A stretch of DNA of 39,823 nucleotides, taken from NCBI GenBank assembly GCA_016929695.1, contig JAFGII010000111.1, forward strand, positions 1 to 39,823, written 5' to 3'. The notes beneath the pieces were generated by a model. The model was not told the origin of the DNA and did not search any database. It worked only from the letters and a program-made list of their open reading frames with translations. Of this stretch, positions 16,987 to 26,351 are shown one piece after another (position 1 is the first letter of the stretch; each line of letters begins with the position of its first letter). The translations under genes were made by a program, and so were the position numbers. Origin of the DNA: Ignavibacteria bacterium. GTDB lineage: Bacteria > Bacteroidota > Ignavibacteria > Tepidaquicellales > Tepidaquicellaceae.

Positions 16987-18252
16987 TTACGTTCCTTCCG
17001 AAAAATCGTTGATATATCTTTCCTGTTCTTTCGTAAGTTTATCTATGTTTAAGCCCATTGTTCTGAGTTTCAGTCCTGCAATTTCCTGGTCCATTTTTTC
17101 CGGAAGTACATACACATCAACGGGTAATTTATTTCCGGATTTATGAGATTCAACAAGTTTCAACTGTGCATTAAACTGATTTGAGAAGCTCATATCCATT
17201 ACTTCCGAAGGATGTCCTTCTGCAGCAGATAGATTGACAAGTCTTCCTTTTGCAAGCAAGAATATTTTCCTGCCGTTTTTTAATGTATATTCTTCGTTAT
17301 TTTTTCTTAATTCTCTTTTTCTTTTCTTAATTGCTTCCAAGTCTTTAATGTTTATCTCGCAGTCATAATGACCGGTATTACAAACGATTGCACCGTCTTT
17401 CATGAATTTGAAATGCCTGCCGACGATTACATCCTTTACTCCGGTTGCAGTAACAAATATATCACCGACTTTTGCCGCATCATCCATCTTCATTACTCTA
17501 TGTCCTTCAAGTGTTGCTTCTAATGCTGCAGTGGGTTTTACCTCAGTAATAATCGTATTTGCACCAAGACCTTTAGCTCTGCTTGCAACACCTTTTCCGC
17601 AATGACCGTAACCTGCTACCACAAAATTCTTTCCTGCAATTAATACTGATGTTGCTCTTAATATGCCGTCTATAGTTGATTGTCCTGTTCCATAGACATT
17701 ATCGAAATCCCATTTTGTTATTGAATCATTAACCGCATAAACAGGATATTTCAATGCACCCTGCTCCGCCATCTTACGCAATCTGTGAACTCCGGTTGTC
17801 GTTTCTTCGGTTCCCCCAATCATAGTCGGGATTAAATTTTTATATCTGTTGTGAACAGTAAATATTAAATCAGCACCGTCGTCAAGAGTTAACTGAGGTT
17901 TGAAATCCAGTGTTCTTTCTATGCACCAGTAGAATTCTTTTGTATTCATTCCGTGCCATGCGTAAATCGAAACACCTTCTTTTGCAAGTGCCGCAGCAAC
18001 GTCATCCTGTGTCGATAAAGGATTGCATCCGCTCCAGCTGACCTGTGCACCGGCGTCCACAAATGTTCTCACCAATACGGCGGTTTCCTTGGTAACATGC
18101 AAACATCCTGCTATCCTGTATCCTTTAAAAGGTTTGGTCTTTTTAAATTTTTCCCTGAGTGCGGCTAAAACAGGCATCCTTGATTCAGCCCAGTCAATTC
18201 TTCTTTTTCCCTGCTCTGCTAATTTTAAATCTTTAACTTTATATTTTGGCAT
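16987..18252 (-). CDS. ahcY: Adenosylhomocysteinase
   Basis: Hydrolyses S-adenosylhomocysteine to adenosine and homocysteine, clearing the product of methyl transfer. The protein is 421 residues from the ATG at 18250-18252 (MPKYKVKD); an in-frame TTG six bases earlier is less likely. The NAD-binding loop is GYGHCGKGVASRAKGLG; GCNPLSTQDDVAAAL, the catalytic-site SITKWDFDN and the C-terminal SAAEGHPSEVMDMSF stretch are all present. The short form, without the ~40-residue insertion of many bacterial enzymes, resembles archaeal and Thermotoga homologues. The stop codon lies one base from the outer edge of the inverted-repeat element. Confidence 0.96.
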   Translation of the reverse strand: MPKYKVKDLKLAEQGKRRIDWAESRMPVLAALREKFKKTKPFKGYRIAGCLHVTKETAVLVRTFVDAGAQVSWSGCNPLSTQDDVAAALAKEGVSIYAWHGMNTKEFYWCIERTLDFKPQLTLDDGADLIFTVHNRYKNLIPTMIGGTEETTTGVHRLRKMAEQGALKYPVYAVNDSITKWDFDNVYGTGQSTIDGILRATSVLIAGKNFVVAGYGHCGKGVASRAKGLGANTIITEVKPTAALEATLEGHRVMKMDDAAKVGDIFVTATGVKDVIVGRHFKFMKDGAIVCNTGHYDCEINIKDLEAIKKRKRELRKNNEEYTLKNGRKIFLLAKGRLVNLSAAEGHPSEVMDMSFSNQFNAQLKLVESHKSGNKLPVDVYVLPEKMDQEIAGLKLRTMGLNIDKLTKEQERYINDFSEGT

Positions 18253-18321
18253 ATACAATTTTAATTATTAAAAAATTCTTTTAATTTAATCATTTCACTT
18301 TTCTTTCTAAAGTCGAAAATA

Positions 18322-20124
18322 TTACTTTTTTTCTAATTTTATTCCGAGTTCTTTTAATTGTTTTTCTTCTACAATGTCCGGAGAATCATCCATAAGGGAT
18401 GATGCACTTACAGTCTTCGGAAAAGCAATAACTTCCCTTATTGATTTAACTCCGCATAATACAGCAACAATTCTGTCAAATCCGAAAGCAACTCCCCCGT
18501 GCGGAGGAGCACCGTATTTGAATGCATTAAGAAGAAATCCGAATTTACTCTTTGCTTCTTCATCTGTCAGTCCTATGATTTTAAATACTTTATTCTGTAT
18601 TTCGGGAATATGTATTCTAATGCTGCCGCTTCCGATTTCATTTCCGTTTAATACAAGGTCGTAACATATTGCTCTGATGCTTTCTATTTCATTCCTGTTA
18701 CTACTGTCAAGATATTTTAGATGCTCGTTTCTTGGAATAGTAAATACGTGATGTTCTCCTTCAAATCCGCCGGTTTCCTCATTGTATTTAAACAAAGGAA
18801 AATCCGTAATCCAAAGGAATTCATATCTGCTTTCATTTATTAAATTGAAATCTGCAGCAATTTTATTTCTCAAATTCCCAAGTGCGGTCTGAACTTTCAT
18901 ATATTCCCCCGATAAAATAAATATTGTATCGCCTTCTTCAGCATTAAATTCACCAAGCAATTCCGTTATATTTTCCTGACTCAAATATTTTGCTATGGGA
19001 GAAGAAACTTCACCATTGACACCAATTTTCATGTATCCAATTCCGCCAAATCCGAGTTGTTTAACATATTCTGTCAGATTATCAGTAATTTTTCTTGTAA
19101 TCTCAATTTTTTTATTTTTATTGTCAATAATTCTGTCGAGTTTTATCGCTGCGATTATACCGTTTTTTTTAACTGCATCCTGAAATACTTTAAATTCACT
19201 ATCCTTTACGATTTCCGTAATAAGGTGAATTTCGGAAATCTTCTCAATTCTTAAATCAGGTTTATCAGTTCCGTAAAGTAATATCGCATCATCATAAGTA
19301 AGTTTTCTGAAGGGAGTTATAATATCAATATTTTTAATTTCTTTCCAGATTCTTTTGAAAAGTCCTTCAGATATATCGAATACATCATCCTGCTTTATGA
19401 AACTCATCTCAACATCAATCTGGGTGAATTCGGGCTGTCTGTCTGCTCTTAAATCTTCATCACGGAAACATTTACATATTTGAACATACCTGTCGAGCCC
19501 CGCAATCATAAGTATTTGTTTATATGTCTGGGGAGACTGAGGTAATGCATAAAATTTTCCTTTATGAATTCTTGAAGGAACAAGAAAATCCCTTGCACCT
19601 TCGGGAGTTGATTTCATCAGAACAGGAGTTTCTACTTCTACAAATTCTAAATCTTTGAAATAGTTGTGAACAATGTGATATACTTCATTCCGCAGAATAA
19701 TATTTTTGAGCATAGTTTTTCTGCGAAGATCCATATATCTGTACTGAAGTCTTAGTTCCTCAGAAGCTTTGACTTCTTCTTCAATGTTAAACGGCGGGAC
19801 ATCAGACTTATTGAGTATTTCGAGTTTGTCAACATCAATTTCTATTTCACCGGTTGGAATATTCATATTTTTGCTTTCTCTTTCGATAACTGTACCGGAT
19901 GCAGAAATAACATATTCATTTCCCAAAGTCATTGCAGTTTCATATATTGATTTATTTTCGGGATTGATTTTCAACTGTGTTAATCCATACCTGTCTCTCA
20001 AATCTATAAATAAAAGTCCTCCGAGATCTCTGATTTTTGTTACCCATCCGTTCAGAGTTATATATTCCCCTTTTCCGGTGATGTTCAGTTCACCGCACGT
20101 TTTCGTTCTCTTTGTAAAATTCAT
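18322..20124 (-). CDS. aspS: Aspartate--tRNA ligase
   Basis: Class II synthetase that charges tRNA-Asp. This 600-residue bacterial-type enzyme has an N-terminal OB-fold anticodon domain (NGWVTKIRDLGGLLFIDLRD), motif 2 (CFRDEDLRADRQPEFTQID), a central insertion (GAD) domain of about 110 residues, and motif 3 (GGVAFGFDR) near the C-terminus. The ATG at 20122-20124 follows the Hpt gene stop by ten bases, so the two may share a transcript. Whether it is discriminating, or also charges tRNA-Asn, cannot be told here. Confidence 0.96.
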   Translation of the reverse strand: MNFTKRTKTCGELNITGKGEYITLNGWVTKIRDLGGLLFIDLRDRYGLTQLKINPENKSIYETAMTLGNEYVISASGTVIERESKNMNIPTGEIEIDVDKLEILNKSDVPPFNIEEEVKASEELRLQYRYMDLRRKTMLKNIILRNEVYHIVHNYFKDLEFVEVETPVLMKSTPEGARDFLVPSRIHKGKFYALPQSPQTYKQILMIAGLDRYVQICKCFRDEDLRADRQPEFTQIDVEMSFIKQDDVFDISEGLFKRIWKEIKNIDIITPFRKLTYDDAILLYGTDKPDLRIEKISEIHLITEIVKDSEFKVFQDAVKKNGIIAAIKLDRIIDNKNKKIEITRKITDNLTEYVKQLGFGGIGYMKIGVNGEVSSPIAKYLSQENITELLGEFNAEEGDTIFILSGEYMKVQTALGNLRNKIAADFNLINESRYEFLWITDFPLFKYNEETGGFEGEHHVFTIPRNEHLKYLDSSNRNEIESIRAICYDLVLNGNEIGSGSIRIHIPEIQNKVFKIIGLTDEEAKSKFGFLLNAFKYGAPPHGGVAFGFDRIVAVLCGVKSIREVIAFPKTVSASSLMDDSPDIVEEKQLKELGIKLEKK

Positions 20125-20134
20125 TGGATATAAA

Positions 20135-20503
20135 TTATGAAATCAGATTTTCTAATTCTTTTTTAGTTAATTTGTAACATTCGTTTAAAGCATTATATAA
20201 ATCCTGAAGATTTGAATCATCTGTTTTTTTTGATAGTTCTTCAATACGTGAGGATAATGCCGATACTTCGACGGCACCGATATTCGCACTGGCACCCTTC
20301 AGTGTATGTGATGATATTTTCAAATCATCAAAGTTCTTTTTATTTATCTGTGATTCCATTTGTGTCAGCAATTTATCCGCTTCACATATATAAAGTTTCA
20401 TTATTTCATTCAGAAACAATTTACCATCAACTGAACCCAGTTCTTTTAGACTCTTGATTGTTTCCCTGTTCAATAATTTGTTTCTGTTGTATGATATGTT
20501 CAC
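20135..20503 (-). CDS. Hpt-domain phosphotransfer protein
   Basis: A 122-residue stand-alone histidine phosphotransfer protein. The acceptor His66 lies in SSHTLKGASANIGA, the Hpt consensus, on a helical bundle that spans most of the chain. Such proteins shuttle phosphate between hybrid kinases and response regulators. The start is the GTG at 20501-20503 with GGGAG at a good distance upstream. It is 50 bases after the sigma-54 response regulator, the obvious candidate partner, and ten bases before aspS. No histidine kinase is in the window. Confidence 0.87.
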   Translation of the reverse strand: MNISYNRNKLLNRETIKSLKELGSVDGKLFLNEIMKLYICEADKLLTQMESQINKKNFDDLKISSHTLKGASANIGAVEVSALSSRIEELSKKTDDSNLQDLYNALNECYKLTKKELENLIS

Positions 20504-20553
20504 TTATTATCTTCTCCCAATAAATTTATAGTTTTTTAGTTCTATGATTATAT

Positions 20554-21942
20554 TCAATTTTCAGGATTTTTATATTTTTGCGGGTTAATGCCGAGTTTAC
20601 TTATTTTTTGTCTCAGACTTACGGGATGAAAATTAATTGCTTTTGCAACAGCAGAAACATTTCCTTTATGAATTTTCAATTGTTTTTCAAGAAAATCGAT
20701 TTCAAATTTATGAAATACAAGTTCCTTCATTGTTTTGTAATCATTTAAATCGGTATTGGATTTACCCGAAACTGTTAAAACTGTAGGTGGTAGTAAATCA
20801 ATAGTGATTATATTCGAATCGGCAAGAACAGTAACTCTTTCTGCAATGTTTTTCAATTCTCTTATATTTCCGGGCCAGTCATAGGAATTCAATAATCTAT
20901 ATACTTCTTCATCTACACCTGATATTTGTTTTCTGTGTTGTGCGGATAATTCCTTAATAAATTTGTCAAAATAAAATTTTATATCTTCCTTTCTCTCTTT
21001 TAAAGAAGGCAAATGAAATTCAAAGACGTTAAGGCGGTAATACAAGTCTTCTCTGAATTTACCTTCAGCAATTGCCTGCTTTAAATCTTTATTTGTTGCA
21101 GTAATAATTCTGACGTCTGTTGATAATATACGTGTGTCCCCTACCCTCGAAAATTCTTTTTCCTGAATAACTCTCAGTAACTTGACCTGAAGCATGGTAT
21201 CCAAGTCACCTATTTCATCAAGAAAAATTGTTCCGTTATTGGCTATTTCAAAATAACCCTTGTGGTCTTTGATTGCTCCCGTAAATGAACCTTTTATGTG
21301 TCCGAAGAGTTCTGATTCCAGTAATAAAGCCGGTATTGCCGCACAATTCAATATTACAAATTGCCTGTCTTTTCTCTGACTGTTGTTGAATATAAATTTA
21401 GCAAGAACCTCTTTACCTGTCCCGTTGTCCCCTGTTATTAGTATGGATGAATCAGTAGCAGCAACTTTCTTTGCTTCATTCACTATTGATTGCACTTCGG
21501 GATTTATTGTTTCGTATTTGTCTTCTTTCTTTTCGGATAATTTTAATTTTTGTTTTAGCAGTATGTTCTCGTTCATTATTGAAATACGTTCCAGACCTCT
21601 TTTGATTGACAGCAGAAGTTCGTCTTTATTCAGTGGTTTAGCGAGATAGTCATAGGCGCCTTTTCTCATAGCATCTACTACTGATTTAATTGATGCAAAA
21701 GCAGTTATAAGTATTACAATACTATCGGCTTCTATTTTCAGAATTTCCTCTGTTAATTCAATGCCGTTCATATCAGGCATATTAAAATCAGTTATGACGA
21801 TATCATATTTGAAATGCCTGACCCTGTCCAATGCACTTTTTGCATCAAAAACTGCTGTTACAGTGTGACCTGCCTCTTCAATATATTTTTTCAATACAGC
21901 GATAGAGGCTACATCGTCATCTACTAATAAAATGTTAGCCAT
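20554..21942 (-). CDS. Sigma-54-dependent response regulator (NtrC family)
   Basis: Activates sigma-54 promoters after phosphorylation. The 462 residues divide into a receiver domain (residues 1-120, acceptor Asp52 in VITDFNMPD), an AAA+ domain (Walker A GDNGTGKE 171-178, Walker B IFLDEI 239-244) and a C-terminal Fis-type helix-turn-helix (GNVSAVAKAINFHPVSL). The sigma-54 contact loop, normally GAFTGA, reads GSFTGA at 218-223; serine at this place occurs in active members. The next gene down is an Hpt protein, suggesting a phosphorelay. The kinase and target promoters are not identifiable here. Confidence 0.94.
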   Translation of the reverse strand: MANILLVDDDVASIAVLKKYIEEAGHTVTAVFDAKSALDRVRHFKYDIVITDFNMPDMNGIELTEEILKIEADSIVILITAFASIKSVVDAMRKGAYDYLAKPLNKDELLLSIKRGLERISIMNENILLKQKLKLSEKKEDKYETINPEVQSIVNEAKKVAATDSSILITGDNGTGKEVLAKFIFNNSQRKDRQFVILNCAAIPALLLESELFGHIKGSFTGAIKDHKGYFEIANNGTIFLDEIGDLDTMLQVKLLRVIQEKEFSRVGDTRILSTDVRIITATNKDLKQAIAEGKFREDLYYRLNVFEFHLPSLKERKEDIKFYFDKFIKELSAQHRKQISGVDEEVYRLLNSYDWPGNIRELKNIAERVTVLADSNIITIDLLPPTVLTVSGKSNTDLNDYKTMKELVFHKFEIDFLEKQLKIHKGNVSAVAKAINFHPVSLRQKISKLGINPQKYKNPEN

Positions 21943-22146
21943 ATTCTAATTTCTCAAATATATTGCATTTTTGACAATATAAAAATATAAGAATTTATAC
22001 TTTGTTTAAAATTTTTGTATAAAAAATAGTTTCCTAACTTCTATATAGTCATCAGACTTATTTCATCTAAAAATATTAGTATGATAACTTCAATAGTATT
22101 TTATTTTATACTTCTATATATTAGGCAGTTTCTTGACTATATATAA

Positions 22147-22187
22147 AAAAAATCGCCTCACATTTATTTTTAGGTGAGTCGATTTTA
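22147..22187 (-). terminator. Rho-independent terminator of the six-gene envelope operon
   Basis: On the minus strand AAAATCG-A-CTCAC pairs with GTGAG-G-CGATTTT, with one mismatch, around an AT-rich loop, and is followed by a run of eight T. It lies about 20 bases after the stop of the phospholipase-D gene. Confidence 0.85.
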
Positions 22188-22208
22188 ACTTTTCAGTTTA
22201 CCTCGTTC

Positions 22209-24542
22209 TTATTTAAGCAGAATCATTTTTTTAACCTTTTGAAAATTACCTGATGTCATCTTATAGTAATAGATTCCACTTGAAAGATTTTCCGCACTGA
22301 AATTAACAGCGTATTTTCCCGGCATCAGGAATTGATTTACAATTCTTTTCACTTCTCTTCCGAGTCCATCGTAAATAACGAGTGTTACATTTTCGGATAC
22401 AGGAATATCAAATTCAATTTTTGTTACAGTATTGAAAGGATTCGGATAATTCTGTTCAAGCATATATCCGGAGGGAATTTCATTAGCGATGTTTTCTATA
22501 CCTACGGAACCACCAGCATCGGTAATTCTTTTAGCAAATTCCTGAAAATATAAATTTGCTATCAATGAATCATAAATAAATATTATTCCTTCGTCATTAC
22601 CTAAAGTTGCGGAATTCGTATAGTTATAAGAACCTGTCGCTACAACCGGATTACTGGAAGGCATTTCGGGGTCAATGGTCATATATTTGTGATGTAATAA
22701 TCCCGTAAAACTTTCAAGATAAACTCTTGCGGGAGGATTCCAGGGATATGTTCCTCCTATACCTTTCATTTCTTTATATAAATTTTCATTACTATTCTGT
22801 GAATCGAAAACACCTCTGACCATTACGTTAGGAGGATTATACTTTGTTTTCATTCTGTTTGCTATATTGAACCGAGTGAATATAAGTATACAAAAGTTTA
22901 TGGATTTATGTGTTTCATTTAGAATGAGATTTTCAAGTTTTGTGGAAATATCTTCCGAAGGAGCAAAATAGATTTCAAATTTTTTACCGCCGACATAAGT
23001 AATATGGGGGGTATTATCGGATTTTGAGGTTCCGAATTTAGCGAGAGAGGGATTGTTGTAATCGCTGTGAGAGCCCCACATTTCTTCAAATTCGCGAGTG
23101 AAAATTTTGCATAATGATTCATCCTGTATGAAGAGTACGTTTTGAGCATCGGTGTAGAACTGCTGATTTGTAATGTTAGCGGAGCCTGTCCAGAGCCAAT
23201 CGTCGCTATAGGAGGATGTGTCGCGGGAGTCGAAGATGATGAATTTGTTATGCATTATGTAAGTGCCAAGTGGCCTCATTTGTACCCTGATTCCGGCGTT
23301 AATGAGGTCCTGCATAAGTGTCTGAATATTGCCGTCTCTATGGTCATATACGATACGTATTTTGACACCTCTGGAAAAAGCATTGATTAATTTGTCTCTC
23401 AGAATAGTGATATCATTAAAGGAATAGATAGCTATATCTATGGAGTACTGAGCGGAGTCAATTCTCTGCATAAGGCGTGTTTTGAGGTCAATATTGCCCT
23501 GTGCAACATTACCGGGAAAAGCAACCGAAGAATCCACGGAAAGGTTGAAATATATATCAATTTTGCCGGTTGAGGAGGAATGCGAGAGGGTTGTGAAGAA
23601 CTTCGGTGAATAGACACTTGTTCCATTTGCGTTAGTCGAGGAAATCATTGCCTGATAGATTCTACCGGGTACAAGATTGGACAAATCAACACTGTGGTTC
23701 GTGACCTGAGCGGGATTATAGACGGAATCGGTATAAATTTCAGGCTGATAGAGCGAATCCGAAATAAAATATTTTACTTTAGTGTCACCCGGGCTTAATG
23801 TAGTCCAGGATAAAGTAACGCTTGTCTGCTGAATATTTGATTCCAGGGGAACAGAGTTAATTGAAGGACCTGATGTTATAATATCGGAAGTTGACCTTGG
23901 CATATACTGATAACCTGTGCTATAGGGGGGAGAAGTTACATACTGGCTACCTATTCCAATAATATCGCAGGGACCCGAAGGAATCAAAGTACCGACAAGA
24001 TTCGTCGTATTACTGATTCTCAATGCATTATTGTATGTACCTGTTGCATCAGAAATAGTATAATTAGTATTTCCTGCAAAATTTCCCGAAGCAGCGAAAG
24101 TTACTCCGTTAACTCTCAACAGTCTGCTTTCGTATTCTTCCATTCCATTCCAGGTTTGATTAACGAACTGCTGGAGTGTAATGACAATCGGATTAACGGT
24201 CTTTCCCGAGCCCACGACAGTAAAATTGGAAACCGGCTGCAATTCCGACAGACCCTGATAATGAATAAGAGTACCGGTAACAATAACGCTATCTCCGAGA
24301 CTTACACCTGAAGTAAACGGGGAATCATAAATACACATCCCTGCGGTATTATCCTGAATAAAGGACTGAACAGTACCGAATTTTGCCGTTACAATACCTG
24401 TTATAGTAACGCTCTGGTTCAGCATCAACGGAACTCCGTTTGCATCATTAATTCTTATAGAGGCAATGGGCGAAACCTGAGAAAAAGAGGCACTGCCGAT
24501 AAATAACAGAGCACAAAATATTAAAATAAAATACTTTTTCAT
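22209..24542 (-). CDS. T9SS-exported phospholipase-D-like protein
   Basis: A 777-residue secreted protein. In order: signal peptide (1-21, ending SFSQ), an OB-fold-like domain (about 25-225, with ITGIVTAKFGTVQSFIQD, as seen with secreted nucleases), a fibronectin III-like domain (about 227-320), and a phospholipase-D domain with two HKD motifs: HNKFIIFD 431-438 with GSANIT 453-458, and HHKYMTID 617-624 with GSYNYT 637-642. The C-terminus is a T9SS type A sorting domain from YPNPFN (699-704) to the final KKMILLK. Both active-site halves are intact, so hydrolysis of phosphodiesters (lipid or nucleic acid) is likely; substrate unknown. It is the last gene of the operon, nine bases after its neighbour. 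Confidence 0.9.
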   Translation of the reverse strand: MKKYFILIFCALLFIGSASFSQVSPIASIRINDANGVPLMLNQSVTITGIVTAKFGTVQSFIQDNTAGMCIYDSPFTSGVSLGDSVIVTGTLIHYQGLSELQPVSNFTVVGSGKTVNPIVITLQQFVNQTWNGMEEYESRLLRVNGVTFAASGNFAGNTNYTISDATGTYNNALRISNTTNLVGTLIPSGPCDIIGIGSQYVTSPPYSTGYQYMPRSTSDIITSGPSINSVPLESNIQQTSVTLSWTTLSPGDTKVKYFISDSLYQPEIYTDSVYNPAQVTNHSVDLSNLVPGRIYQAMISSTNANGTSVYSPKFFTTLSHSSSTGKIDIYFNLSVDSSVAFPGNVAQGNIDLKTRLMQRIDSAQYSIDIAIYSFNDITILRDKLINAFSRGVKIRIVYDHRDGNIQTLMQDLINAGIRVQMRPLGTYIMHNKFIIFDSRDTSSYSDDWLWTGSANITNQQFYTDAQNVLFIQDESLCKIFTREFEEMWGSHSDYNNPSLAKFGTSKSDNTPHITYVGGKKFEIYFAPSEDISTKLENLILNETHKSINFCILIFTRFNIANRMKTKYNPPNVMVRGVFDSQNSNENLYKEMKGIGGTYPWNPPARVYLESFTGLLHHKYMTIDPEMPSSNPVVATGSYNYTNSATLGNDEGIIFIYDSLIANLYFQEFAKRITDAGGSVGIENIANEIPSGYMLEQNYPNPFNTVTKIEFDIPVSENVTLVIYDGLGREVKRIVNQFLMPGKYAVNFSAENLSSGIYYYKMTSGNFQKVKKMILLK

Positions 24543-24551
24543 TATGTTTAA

Positions 24552-26345
24552 TTAATTATTAAATAATCTATTCTGATATGTTATACGGAAAGTATTTAAA
24601 ACAACTCCGTTAGGTTCTTCCTGAACCTTTCTGTTATATTCCTTAATAACAGTTTCTTTATCTTCTCTCAAGCCTTTCTCAATGATATCCTTACGGTAAG
24701 CGGTAGTATATTGATTAAAATATTTATATTCATATTTATCAATCAGATCCTGAAATTTAGGAATATTCTTCACCCAGAGGAACGATTTATCGTCCCAGAA
24801 AATAAGTTTCCAGTTAGGGCTTGTACAGAAATAGGAAATAATAGTAGTATTCATTTCCTCCGGACCCCTAACCAAATCGGGGGCAAGATAAATTGCATAA
24901 TCAATCCCGAAATCTTCGAGATTTTTCTCAAAACCGGGATATTTCTTCAAAATATCTGAATATTTTAAAAATAAAGAGTCATTGAGATTTCTACTGTCAA
25001 TAAAATTCTTTTTTCCGGGGAAAGACCACACAAAATAGCCTCCTGTACCAAAATGGTTATAAATCCTGTTTCCTATATCGGGAATATTATTTTGTTTCAT
25101 AAAATCGAACATCTGGACGGGAATAAAATCCGAATTAATTCCAAAACCCGTAATTCTATAATATCTTAAAGTTTCGAGATATAAAGTATTGGATTTCATA
25201 GGAAATATCAAATAAACGAAGAACAGTGCCAAAATTATTTTCAGATATGGTGTATTGAATATTGCTTCCCTAAATTTTTTAGAGAAAATATTAGAGAGCC
25301 AGTAATACTGTGAAACGACAACGAAAACGAACAAGACAATAATATAATCAACAGTAAATCTAATAGCCCTGACCGAATACACAGCAAATCCCGCATACAA
25401 AAGGAAGGGAAAAAAATCTTTCTTTTTCAGTGCATAATAAAGTGTAAAAATGCCACCAAAAAGGAAAAGCCAGTACAGCATAACGACCATACCCGTCCTG
25501 TAATTTTTATCAAAAGGAGACCGCCATTCATTAACAGTTTCGAGCAGTTTCATTTTAGTATGGCTATAGGCATATATATAAGTCTCATATCCATTCGGAT
25601 TAATCAGCATTATCAGGAAGCAGGCAACAATAATCAGAAACAGCCGAACGAGTTCAGGTTTAGTAAGCGGGCGGATATCCTTCGGTTTATTAATCTTTTG
25701 ATAATAAGACATAAGAACTTCGGAGACAAAATAAATAACGAGTAGAAACATACCCGCAATAATACCCATATGCATATTACTCCAGAACAATACAATAATC
25801 GGCAGTAAAAACAATTTCTTATAATGTTCACGGTCGAAATACCTGTATTCCGTAATAATAAGAATAAAGAAAGCGAAGAAAAGATATGACATCAGGTGAG
25901 GTCGCGGTGTAAGTCTGTCAATAATTGCGAATGCAAAAATAAAAAGATAAATAAAAATAAATGTATAATTAACTTTAAATCTTCTCATTATATATATGAA
26001 AATACCGAAGACAGCAAAAAGCAGAACTGACCGCAGAATTGACAGACCGGTATAACCCGAGAAACTATAGACAAGATAAGTAAGCACATCCCATCCCCAC
26101 TCGAAAGGCATCCACGCATCATTTTCAGACATATAACCAAATATATCCACAGAAGGCACGTGCAGAGTTTCGACTACATATTTACCTGTCGCCAGATGCC
26201 AGAATACATCATCATCACCCGTAATTTTAAAAGTGGTAAAGAACATCAGGAAAACTGCGAAAGTAATAAAAAGAAGATAATTATAATTATTATTTTCAGT
26301 ATAATATGTAATATTTTTTAATTTTTTCTTAACTTGTTTTGCCAT
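24552..26345 (-). CDS. Polytopic membrane protein, GT-C glycosyltransferase-like
   Basis: A 597-residue protein with roughly 11-13 membrane helices over residues 20-400 and a soluble C-terminal part of about 180 residues. The first periplasmic loop, GDDDVFWHLATGKYV followed by a W-rich EWGWD segment, recalls the acidic loop of GT-C type lipid-linked sugar transferases, but I cannot place it in a named family. The C-terminal part has NRIYNHFGTGGYFVWSFPG. It lies six bases after the NHL lipoprotein gene and nine before the phospholipase gene. Sugar transfer to an exported partner is a guess from fold resemblance only. Confidence 0.65.
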   Translation of the reverse strand: MAKQVKKKLKNITYYTENNNYNYLLFITFAVFLMFFTTFKITGDDDVFWHLATGKYVVETLHVPSVDIFGYMSENDAWMPFEWGWDVLTYLVYSFSGYTGLSILRSVLLFAVFGIFIYIMRRFKVNYTFIFIYLFIFAFAIIDRLTPRPHLMSYLFFAFFILIITEYRYFDREHYKKLFLLPIIVLFWSNMHMGIIAGMFLLVIYFVSEVLMSYYQKINKPKDIRPLTKPELVRLFLIIVACFLIMLINPNGYETYIYAYSHTKMKLLETVNEWRSPFDKNYRTGMVVMLYWLFLFGGIFTLYYALKKKDFFPFLLYAGFAVYSVRAIRFTVDYIIVLFVFVVVSQYYWLSNIFSKKFREAIFNTPYLKIILALFFVYLIFPMKSNTLYLETLRYYRITGFGINSDFIPVQMFDFMKQNNIPDIGNRIYNHFGTGGYFVWSFPGKKNFIDSRNLNDSLFLKYSDILKKYPGFEKNLEDFGIDYAIYLAPDLVRGPEEMNTTIISYFCTSPNWKLIFWDDKSFLWVKNIPKFQDLIDKYEYKYFNQYTTAYRKDIIEKGLREDKETVIKEYNRKVQEEPNGVVLNTFRITYQNRLFNN

Positions 26346-26351
26346 AATTTA

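Noticed and set aside
18253-18321. S-adenosylhomocysteine riboswitch before ahcY
   Set aside because: The 69-base gap is almost pure AT with no GC-rich stems able to form the riboswitch core.
22042-22143. 10-bp inverted repeat TATATAGTCA / TGACTATATA in the gap upstream of the sigma-54 regulator terminator region
   Set aside because: It is short, AT-rich and 82 bases apart, which is expected by chance in sequence of this composition.
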